Shown here one piece after another: positions 1-5,100 of a stretch of DNA of 10,792 nucleotides. The notes under the pieces were generated by a model, which saw nothing but the letters and a program-made list of their open reading frames with translations, made no database searches and was not told where the DNA came from. The stretch covers positions 1 through 10,792 of the forward strand of contig DXKH01000006.1 in NCBI GenBank assembly GCA_019415335.1, given 5' to 3'. The number at the start of each line of letters is the position of its first letter. Positions within the stretch are counted from its first letter, which is position 1. This DNA is from Citrobacter sp. GTDB lineage: Bacteria; Pseudomonadota; Gammaproteobacteria; Enterobacterales; Enterobacteriaceae. Position numbers and translations under genes: made by a program.

Positions 1-57
1 GCCCTGACCGCGTTAGTCGCAAAATGGGTAGGTTATGTCAGACAAGGACTCCGCTAA
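1..57 (+). CDS. ynjC: ABC transporter permease, 3' end only
   Basis: The first 18 codons of the window, read in frame 1, give a hydrophobic-to-basic tail ending VGYVRQGLR and stop at TAA 55-57. Only this end is present. The identification rests on context: in E. coli the ynjC permease gene of the ynjBCD transporter lies directly upstream of ynjD, and this tail fits the YnjC C-terminus as I remember it. The stop overlaps the ynjD start (TAATG), the usual sign of translational coupling between subunits of one transporter. YnjC would be the inner-membrane permease that works with the YnjD ATPase and the binding protein YnjB. The substrate is not established. Confidence 0.8.
   Translation, partial: ALTALVAKWVGYVRQGLR
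44..48 (+). promoter_or_regulatory. ynjD ribosome binding site
   Basis: AAGGA lies 8 nt before the ATG at 57, inside the last codons of ynjC. It decides the ynjD start at 57 over the in-frame ATG at 24, which has no comparable site and would reach further into ynjC. Confidence 0.75.
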
Positions 58-710
58 TGCTCTGCGTGAAAAATGTTTCGCTACGTTTACCAGAAAGCCG
101 CTTGCTGACAAACGTTAACTTTACGGTGGATAAAGGTGACATTGTCACGTTAATGGGGCCGTCTGGCTGTGGAAAATCTACACTGTTTTCATGGATGATT
201 GGTGCGCTGGCCGGACAGTTTTCTTGTACAGGTGAGCTATGGCTCAATGAGCAACGGATTGACATGCTACCCACCGCAGAGCGTCAGATTGGCATTCTTT
301 TCCAGGATGCACTGTTATTTGACCAGTTCAGCGTCGGGCAAAATTTACTGCTGGCTCTGCCAGCGGCACTCAAAGGTGTTGCAAGGCGCGATGCGGTAAA
401 TGATGCGCTGGAGCGTGCGGGGCTTGGCGGTATGTTCCATCAGGATCCTGCCACTTTGTCTGGCGGTCAGCGAGCGCGCGTTGCTCTGCTGCGCGCCCTT
501 CTCGCTCAGCCAAAAGCGTTGCTACTGGATGAGCCATTCAGCCGTCTTGATGTGGCTCTGCGCGATAATTTTCGCCAGTGGGTGTTCAGCGAAGTTCACG
601 CCCTGGCGATCCCCGTCGTTCAGGTAACGCACGATCTCCAGGATGTTCCTGCTGATAGTTCTGTTCTGGATATGGCGCAGTGGTCAGAAAATTACAACAA
701 ACTGCGATAA
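57..710 (+). CDS. ynjD: ABC transporter ATP-binding protein YnjD
   Basis: This is a 217-residue ATPase subunit with all the motifs of an active ABC cassette in order: Walker A GPSGCGKST (34-42), Q-loop glutamine 83 in LFQD, signature LSGGQ (134-138), Walker B ALLLDEP with D158 and E159, D-loop SRLD (162-165) and the switch histidine H192 in VTHD. It has no signal peptide or membrane segment, so it would sit on the cytoplasmic face and drive transport through the YnjC permease. It is compact, with no regulatory C-terminal domain, like the ThiQ class of importer ATPases. The start at 57 follows AAGGA and overlaps the ynjC stop. The YnjBCD substrate is unknown to me. The rhodanese gene ynjE follows 66 nt later and may be read through from the same operon. 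Confidence 0.96.
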   Translation: MLCVKNVSLRLPESRLLTNVNFTVDKGDIVTLMGPSGCGKSTLFSWMIGALAGQFSCTGELWLNEQRIDMLPTAERQIGILFQDALLFDQFSVGQNLLLALPAALKGVARRDAVNDALERAGLGGMFHQDPATLSGGQRARVALLRALLAQPKALLLDEPFSRLDVALRDNFRQWVFSEVHALAIPVVQVTHDLQDVPADSSVLDMAQWSENYNKLR

Positions 711-765
711 CGCAAAGTTTTTCTCAATGCGTCAGTTCAGAATGGCGCACTCAAAACTACAATGT

Positions 766-770
766 CGGGA
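766..770 (+). promoter_or_regulatory. ynjE ribosome binding site
   Basis: CGGGA lies 6 nt before the ATG at 777. It is modest, but it supports 777 over the in-frame ATG at 762, which would put five residues (MSGFS) in front of the charged start of the signal peptide. Confidence 0.5.
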
Positions 771-776
771 TTTTCG

Positions 777-2084
777 ATGAAACGTGTTTCTCAAATGACC
801 GCGCTGGCAATGGCTTTAGGGCTGGCTTGCGCTTCTTCGTGGGCCGCTGAACTGGCGAAGCCTCTTACACTTGACCAGCTTCAACAACAAAATGGCAAAG
901 CGATAGATACTCGCCCCAGCGCGTTTTATAACGGCTGGCCACAAACCTTAAATGGCCCTTCTGGTCATGAACCTGCCGCCTTAAACCTCTCTGCCAGCTG
1001 GCTCGACAAAATGAGCACCGAACAGCTCAACGCGTGGATCAAGCAACATAACCTGAAAGCCGATGCTCCGGTGGCGCTGTACGGTAATGACAAAGATGTC
1101 GACGCCGTCAAAACGCGACTGCAAAAAGCAGGTTTTACGCATATCTCCATTCTGAGTGACGCGCTAAGCGAACCTTCCCGTCTGCAAAAACTGCCGCATT
1201 TTGAGCAGCTGGTTTATCCGCAATGGCTGCACGACCTGCAACAAGGTAAAGAGGTTACGGCGAAACCTGCCGGTGACTGGAAAGTCATTGAAGCGGCCTG
1301 GGGCGCTCCTAAGCTTTACCTTATCAGCCATATTCCCGGCGCTGACTACATCGATACCAACGAAGTGGAAAGCGAACCGCTGTGGAACAAAGTTTCTGAT
1401 GAACAACTGAAAGCGATGCTGGCAAAACACGGCATTCGCCATGACACCACGGTCATTCTGTACGGGCGTGACGTATACGCTGCAGCGCGTGTGGCACAAA
1501 TTATGCTCTACGCTGGCGTGAAAGATGTCCGCCTGCTGGACGGCGGCTGGCAAACCTGGTCCGACGCGGGACTGCCCGTTGAGCGCGGAACGCCACCGAA
1601 AGTGAAAACGGAACCGGATTTCGGCGTGAAGATCCCGGCACAACCGCAACTGATGCTTGATATGGAACAGGCGCGTGGACTGCTGCATCGCCAGGACGCC
1701 TCGCTGGTGAGTATTCGTTCGTGGCCGGAGTTTATCGGTACGACCAGTGGTTACAGCTATATTAAACCAAAAGGTGAAATAGCCGGAGCACGTTGGGGAC
1801 ACGCTGGTAGCGACTCGACGCATATGGAAGATTTCCATAACCCGGATGGCACCATGCGCAGCGCCGATGATATTACGGCTATGTGGAAAGCATGGAATAT
1901 CAGACCAGATCAGCAAGTTTCATTCTACTGCGGCACCGGCTGGCGCGCGTCCGAAACCTTTATGTACGCACGAGCAATGGGCTGGAATAACGTCTCCGTT
2001 TACGACGGCGGCTGGTACGAATGGAGCAGCGATCCAAAAAATCCGGTAGCAACCGGTGAACGCGGCCCGGACAGCAGCAAATAA
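777..2084 (+). CDS. ynjE: Exported sulfurtransferase with three rhodanese domains
   Basis: This 435-residue protein begins with a clear Sec signal peptide: positive MKR, a hydrophobic core to about residue 19, and a cleavage site after A23 in SSWA|AE. Three rhodanese repeats follow, at about 30-135, 165-265 and 293-418. Only the third has a catalytic cysteine, C385, in the loop CGTGWR (385-390). The matching positions in repeats one and two read LYGNDKD (101-107) and LYGRDVY (229-235), with no cysteine, so these repeats are probably structural or substrate-binding. The known E. coli YnjE has this three-domain form and transfers sulfane sulfur in vitro. A role in sulfur delivery for molybdopterin synthesis has been proposed, which sits awkwardly with an export signal. 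ynjE follows ynjD by 66 nt, perhaps in the same operon. Its stop is 8 nt from the end of the convergent ynjF. Confidence 0.96.
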   Translation: MKRVSQMTALAMALGLACASSWAAELAKPLTLDQLQQQNGKAIDTRPSAFYNGWPQTLNGPSGHEPAALNLSASWLDKMSTEQLNAWIKQHNLKADAPVALYGNDKDVDAVKTRLQKAGFTHISILSDALSEPSRLQKLPHFEQLVYPQWLHDLQQGKEVTAKPAGDWKVIEAAWGAPKLYLISHIPGADYIDTNEVESEPLWNKVSDEQLKAMLAKHGIRHDTTVILYGRDVYAAARVAQIMLYAGVKDVRLLDGGWQTWSDAGLPVERGTPPKVKTEPDFGVKIPAQPQLMLDMEQARGLLHRQDASLVSIRSWPEFIGTTSGYSYIKPKGEIAGARWGHAGSDSTHMEDFHNPDGTMRSADDITAMWKAWNIRPDQQVSFYCGTGWRASETFMYARAMGWNNVSVYDGGWYEWSSDPKNPVATGERGPDSSK

Positions 2085-2092
2085 CATTGCAA

Positions 2093-2713
2093 TTACTGAC
2101 GCTGGAGCGACTTCAGCGTCAGATACCCACTCCACACCCGCGTAAAGGTCGTCATCCAGCACAACGCACCAAATACCCACGCAAACCACGGAAAACAGGC
2201 CGGAAAGAGGCAACTCAGAACAAACAGCAAAATCGTCTCGCTGCCTTCGGTTAACCCGCCCAGATAATAAAACGATTTATGCGCATAACCAGGATTATCA
2301 ATCTGATGTTTCGCCGCCAGCGCAGCAAAAGCGAGAAAACTGCTGCCCGTGCCGATAAACGCAAACAGCAGCCAGCCGCCTGCCAGCGCATTTTGCTCCG
2401 GTGCAGCAAGAATAAAACCAAACGGCACCAGCGCGTAAAAGAGAAAATCGAGAGAAATATCGAGAAAGCCGCCCGCGTCGGTAAGCCCTCTGCGCCGCGC
2501 CAGCGCACCGTCCAGACCATCAAGCAGCCTGTTCAACAAAATGGCGACTAGCGCCGCCAGATACCAGCCCAGCGCCAGAAAAGGCAGTGCCAGCACGCCG
2601 ATGGCAAATCCCACTAATGTTAAACCATCTGGCGTAATGCCCGGTTTATCAAGAACCCGCACGCACTGATGCAACAACGGTTTAATCCGGGGATGAAGAT
2701 GGCGGTCTAGCAC
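2093..2713 (-). CDS. ynjF: CDP-alcohol phosphatidyltransferase family membrane protein
   Basis: This 206-residue protein carries the CDP-alcohol phosphotransferase signature: D65-x2-D68-G69-x2-A72-R73, then G81-x3-D85-x3-D89. The four aspartates bind the metal ions and CDP group in this family, so the site looks complete. The protein is very hydrophobic, with about five or six membrane segments (for example near 33-60, 88-102, 108-130 and 155-185), and should be an inner-membrane enzyme. It belongs to the fold of PgsA and PssA, but its alcohol acceptor and product are not known to me. The start is the second of two in-frame GTG codons (2713). The first, at 2719, overlaps the ribosome binding site. 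It converges on ynjE and diverges from nudG. A strong inverted repeat spans its last codons. Confidence 0.92.
   Translation of the reverse strand: MLDRHLHPRIKPLLHQCVRVLDKPGITPDGLTLVGFAIGVLALPFLALGWYLAALVAILLNRLLDGLDGALARRRGLTDAGGFLDISLDFLFYALVPFGFILAAPEQNALAGGWLLFAFIGTGSSFLAFAALAAKHQIDNPGYAHKSFYYLGGLTEGSETILLFVLSCLFPACFPWFAWVFGALCWMTTFTRVWSGYLTLKSLQRQ
2096..2122. repeat. Hairpin-forming inverted repeat at the ynjE/ynjF junction
   Basis: CTGACGCTG (2096-2104) and CAGCGTCAG (2114-2122) are perfect inverted repeats. On the + strand RNA the stem can extend inward through a G-U pair (2105/2113), A-U (2106/2112) and G-C (2107/2111) to a CGA loop, giving 12 pairs. On the - strand the 2105/2113 position is an A-C mismatch. 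The repeat encodes the last residues of YnjF and starts 12 nt after the ynjE stop. No T-run follows on either strand, so it is not a standard Rho-independent terminator. It could stabilise the 3' end of the ynjE message or assist termination. Confidence 0.75.
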
Positions 2714-2718
2714 AGGCA

Positions 2719-2724
2719 CTCCTT
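2719..2724 (-). promoter_or_regulatory. ynjF ribosome binding site
   Basis: On the minus strand AAGGAG occupies 2724-2719. It overlaps the first in-frame GTG (2719-2717) and lies 5 nt before the second GTG (2713-2711), so translation should start at the second. Confidence 0.75.
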
Positions 2725-2760
2725 AAATATAAAGCCTTTCTGATTGAGCAACAGTGCGGA

Positions 2761-2770
2761 TATTATGGCA
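2761..2770. promoter_or_regulatory. Overlapping divergent -10 elements for nudG (+) and ynjF (-)
   Basis: On the + strand TATTAT (2761-2766) is five of six matches to a sigma70 -10 and would start transcription near 2773, about 27 nt before nudG. On the - strand CATAAT (2767-2762) is also five of six, and is preceded by TG in the extended -10 position (TGC, 2770-2768). It would start transcription near 2755, about 42 nt before ynjF. Neither side has a good -35 hexamer. The assignment is by eye and tentative. Confidence 0.4.
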
Positions 2771-2799
2771 TTTTTCGCTTATCTGCCCGTGTGTAATTT

Positions 2800-3207
2800 A
2801 TGAAAATGATTGAAGTTGTTGCCGCCATCATCGAACGTGATGGCAAAATTTTACTCGCGCAACGCCCTGCCCATAGCGATCAGGCGGGATTATGGGAGTT
2901 TGCCGGTGGTAAAGTCGAGCCGGATGAAAGCCAGCGGCAGGCGCTGGTGCGTGAGTTACGCGAAGAACTGGGCATCGAAGCAGCTGTGAGTGAATATGTT
3001 GCCAGCCATCAGCGAGAAGTTTCGGGGCGGATTATCCATCTTCATGCCTGGCACGTACCCGACTTCCACGGGACGTTACAGGCACATGAACATCAGGCGC
3101 TGGTCTGGTGCTCACCTGAAGAGGCGCTGCAATATCCGCTGGCCCCTGCTGACATTCCACTATTAGAGGCGTTTATGGCTTTACGCGCCGCCAGACCAGC
3201 GGATTAG
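2800..3207 (+). CDS. nudG: Nudix pyrophosphohydrolase (CTP / oxidised nucleotide hydrolase)
   Basis: This 135-residue protein is a single Nudix domain with a perfect Nudix box: G37-x5-E43-x7-R51-E52-L-x-E55-E56-x-G58-I59, where the glutamates bind the catalytic divalent metal. Length and sequence match E. coli NudG (formerly YnjG), a cytoplasmic enzyme that cleaves nucleoside triphosphates to the monophosphate and pyrophosphate. It prefers pyrimidine substrates such as CTP and modified forms, and also acts on oxidised nucleotides such as 2-hydroxy-dATP and 8-oxo-dGTP. It resembles MutT but has a different preference. There is no good ribosome binding site before the ATG at 2800, and a second in-frame ATG at 2806 would remove two residues, so the exact start is not certain. 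Its end overlaps the convergent ynjH by 35 bp. Confidence 0.95.
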   Translation: MKMIEVVAAIIERDGKILLAQRPAHSDQAGLWEFAGGKVEPDESQRQALVRELREELGIEAAVSEYVASHQREVSGRIIHLHAWHVPDFHGTLQAHEHQALVWCSPEEALQYPLAPADIPLLEAFMALRAARPAD

Positions 3208-3445
3208 TGCTAAGGGTTTTGTCATCACGCTGGCATTGCAGCAGTATTCCTTCGGCTTTAATTACCGCCCCTTCAGAATAATTTTGATCCTGATAAACGC
3301 AGCACTGAGTACAGGGCTGCGCTGACTGCCCGCCTGAACTGAACACTTCTGGCGGTACGTTTACCTCCACGTCCGGATGATAATGCGGGTTAGCCAGTGC
3401 AATTAATGGAAATGCTAATACTACGGCGAACAATGCTCGACTCAC
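3173..3445 (-). CDS. ynjH: Small exported protein of unknown function (DUF1496 family)
   Basis: This is a 90-residue protein. The first 18 residues form a signal peptide, with a short basic start (MSR), a hydrophobic stretch and a likely cleavage site after A18 in IALA|NP. The mature part of about 72 residues should be periplasmic and contains four cysteines: C45, C48 and C49 in CTQCC, and C71. They could form two disulfides or hold a metal. The sequence matches YnjH of E. coli, which has no known function. The start is GTG at 3445, with AAGGAG (3457-3452) 6 nt before it. The last 35 bp of the gene lie under the end of nudG on the other strand. I see no terminator of its own and no clear operon partner. 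Confidence 0.88.
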   Translation of the reverse strand: MSRALFAVVLAFPLIALANPHYHPDVEVNVPPEVFSSGGQSAQPCTQCCVYQDQNYSEGAVIKAEGILLQCQRDDKTLSTNPLVWRRVKP

Positions 3446-3460
3446 AGGGAACTCCTTAAC

Positions 3461-3550
3461 GTTATTGTCTCTGCTACTAATAACGGTAGCCGGGCGGCAT
3501 AACTTTAGCGTCTGAGTTATCGCATTTGGTTATGAGATTACTCTCGTTAT
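3461..3550. promoter_or_regulatory. Cluster of six GTTAT/ATAAC pentamers upstream of gdhA
   Basis: Within 90 bp GTTAT occurs at 3461-3465, 3516-3520, 3529-3533 and 3546-3550, and its complement ATAAC at 3480-3484 and 3499-3503. Starts are 19, 19, 17, 13 and 17 bp apart. The first pair forms a 7-bp inverted repeat, CGTTATT / AATAACG (3460-3466 / 3479-3485), with a 12-nt loop. The cluster lies about 65 to 155 bp before the predicted gdhA transcription start and just upstream of ynjH, a position suited to regulator binding. gdhA is known to respond to Nac and ArgP, but I cannot assign these repeats to either. Confidence 0.4.
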
Positions 3551-3600
3551 TAATTTGCTTTCCTGGGTCATTTTTTTCTTGCTTACCGTCACATTCTTGA

Positions 3601-3609
3601 TGGTATAGT
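3601..3609 (+). promoter_or_regulatory. gdhA promoter, extended -10
   Basis: TGGTATAGT contains TATAGT (3604-3609), five of six matches to a -10, with TG one base upstream as in extended -10 promoters. The -35 region is poor: CTTACC at 3582-3587 gives a 16-bp spacer and three of six matches. That is typical of a promoter relying on the extended -10 or on an activator. Transcription should start near 3616, leaving a leader of about 65 nt. Confidence 0.65.
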
Positions 3610-3661
3610 CGAAAACTGCAAAAGCACATGACATAAACAACATAAGCACAATCGTATTAAT

Positions 3662-3678
3662 ATATAAGGGTTTTATAT
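3662..3678 (+). promoter_or_regulatory. gdhA ribosome binding site within an A/T inverted repeat
   Basis: AAGGG (3666-3670) is the likely ribosome binding site, 10 nt before the ATG at 3681. It sits inside ATATAA (3662-3667) / TTATAT (3673-3678), an inverted repeat with loop GGGTT. The stem is A-U only and would be weak, so any masking of the site should be slight or sensitive to temperature. Confidence 0.5.
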
Positions 3679-3680
3679 CT

Positions 3681-5024
3681 ATGGATCAGACATATTCTCT
3701 GGAGTCATTCCTCAACCATGTCCAAAAGCGCGACCCGAATCAAACCGAGTTCGCGCAAGCCGTTCGTGAAGTAATGACCACACTCTGGCCTTTTCTTGAA
3801 CAAAATCCAAAATATCGCCAGATGTCATTACTGGAGCGTCTGGTTGAACCGGAGCGCGTGATCCAGTTTCGCGTGGTATGGGTTGATGATCGCAACCAGG
3901 TACAGGTCAACCGTGCATGGCGTGTGCAGTTCAGCTCTGCCATCGGCCCGTACAAAGGCGGTATGCGCTTCCATCCGTCAGTTAACCTTTCCATTCTCAA
4001 ATTCCTCGGCTTCGAACAAACCTTCAAAAATGCCCTGACTACTCTGCCGATGGGCGGTGGTAAAGGCGGCAGCGATTTCGATCCGAAAGGAAAAAGCGAA
4101 GGTGAAGTGATGCGTTTTTGCCAGGCGCTGATGACTGAACTGTATCGCCACCTGGGCGCGGATACTGACGTTCCGGCAGGTGATATCGGCGTTGGTGGTC
4201 GTGAAGTCGGCTTTATGGCGGGGATGATGAAAAAGCTCTCCAACAATACCGCCTGCGTCTTCACCGGTAAGGGCCTTTCATTTGGCGGCAGTCTTATTCG
4301 CCCGGAAGCTACCGGCTACGGTCTGGTTTATTTCACAGAAGCAATGCTAAAACGCCACGGTATGGGTTTTGAAGGAATGCGCGTTTCCGTTTCTGGCTCC
4401 GGCAACGTCGCCCAGTACGCTATCGAAAAAGCGATGGAATTTGGTGCTCGTGTGATCACTGCGTCAGACTCCAGTGGCACTGTAGTTGATGAAAGCGGAT
4501 TCACGAAAGAGAAACTGGCACGTCTTATCGAAATCAAAGCCAGCCGCGATGGTCGAGTGGCAGATTACGCCAAAGAATTTGGTCTGGTCTATCTCGAAGG
4601 CCAACAACCGTGGTCTGTACCGGTTGATATCGCTCTGCCTTGCGCCACCCAGAACGAACTGGATGTTGACGCCGCGCATCAGCTTATCGCCAATGGCGTT
4701 AAAGCCGTCGCCGAAGGGGCAAATATGCCGACCACCATCGAAGCGACTGAACTGTTTCAGCAGGCAGGCGTACTGTTTGCACCGGGTAAAGCGGCTAATG
4801 CTGGCGGTGTAGCAACATCGGGCCTGGAAATGGCGCAAAACGCTGCGCGCCTGGGCTGGAAAGCCGAGAAAGTTGACGCACGTTTGCATCACATCATGCT
4901 GGATATCCACCATGCCTGTGTTGAGCATGGTGGTGAAGGTGATCAAACCAACTACGTGCAGGGCGCGAACATTGCCGGTTTTGTGAAGGTTGCGGATGCG
5001 ATGTTAAGCCAGGGCGTGATTTAA
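3681..5024 (+). CDS. gdhA: NADP-specific glutamate dehydrogenase
   Basis: This 447-residue enzyme has the full length of the hexameric NADP-dependent family. It makes glutamate from 2-oxoglutarate, ammonium and NADPH in the cytoplasm, the low-affinity, ATP-free route of ammonium assimilation alongside glutamine synthetase/GOGAT. The substrate domain contains K92 in GPYKGGMRFHP, K116, the catalytic lysine K128 in PMGGGKGG, and D168 in VPAGDIGVG. The coenzyme domain has the Rossmann turn SGSGNVA with G239, G241 and A244, followed by ASDSSG (261-266). The C-terminus returns to the substrate domain, with ANAGGVATSG near 375-384. All expected residues are present. The gene stands alone, with its own promoter upstream and a REP element and terminator behind it. 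In E. coli its expression falls under nitrogen limitation through Nac and is also affected by ArgP. Confidence 0.98.
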   Translation: MDQTYSLESFLNHVQKRDPNQTEFAQAVREVMTTLWPFLEQNPKYRQMSLLERLVEPERVIQFRVVWVDDRNQVQVNRAWRVQFSSAIGPYKGGMRFHPSVNLSILKFLGFEQTFKNALTTLPMGGGKGGSDFDPKGKSEGEVMRFCQALMTELYRHLGADTDVPAGDIGVGGREVGFMAGMMKKLSNNTACVFTGKGLSFGGSLIRPEATGYGLVYFTEAMLKRHGMGFEGMRVSVSGSGNVAQYAIEKAMEFGARVITASDSSGTVVDESGFTKEKLARLIEIKASRDGRVADYAKEFGLVYLEGQQPWSVPVDIALPCATQNELDVDAAHQLIANGVKAVAEGANMPTTIEATELFQQAGVLFAPGKAANAGGVATSGLEMAQNAARLGWKAEKVDARLHHIMLDIHHACVEHGGEGDQTNYVQGANIAGFVKVADAMLSQGVI

Positions 5025-5031
5025 GACAATT

Positions 5032-5066
5032 GTGCCGGATACAGCGCAAACGCCTTATCCGGCCAT
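5032..5066. repeat. REP element (repetitive extragenic palindrome)
   Basis: GCCGGAT (5034-5040) pairs with ATCCGGC (5057-5063), and inside it GCG (5044-5046) pairs with CGC (5051-5053) around a CAAA loop. The intervening AAACGCCTTATCCGGCC closely matches the common E. coli REP sequence. It is a single unit, 7-9 nt after the gdhA stop, between the convergent gdhA and topB. REP hairpins often block 3' exonucleases and stabilise upstream mRNA. Confidence 0.92.
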
Positions 5067-5100
5067 AAAAATCTTCAGTATCAGATGGTTGAAAGAACCT

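Noticed and set aside
736..763. Possible ynjE promoter, TTCAGA (736-741) with a 16-bp spacer to TACAAT (758-763).
   Set aside because: Transcription would start near 770, only about 7 nt before the ynjE ATG and inside its ribosome binding site, so the message could hardly be translated from 777.
794..833. Possible lipoprotein signal in YnjE, with a cysteine at residue 18 after LGLA.
   Set aside because: The -3 position is glycine rather than leucine, so it does not fit a lipobox, while SSWA|AE is a good type I cleavage site five residues later.
1164..1916. Open frame of 250 codons on the minus strand opposite ynjE.
   Set aside because: It lies wholly inside a well-supported gene in the opposite strand, has no ribosome binding site or recognisable domain, and its composition is that of a shadow frame.
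3740..4264. Open frame of 174 codons on the minus strand opposite gdhA, and another at 4464-4946.
   Set aside because: Both are antisense to conserved gdhA sequence, show no domain or ribosome binding site, and are rich in residues produced by reading gdhA codons backwards.
5065..5100. Possible topB terminator on the minus strand: ATCT / AGAT followed by five T between topB and the REP.
   Set aside because: The stem has only four A/U-rich pairs and an 8-nt loop, too weak to call an intrinsic terminator.
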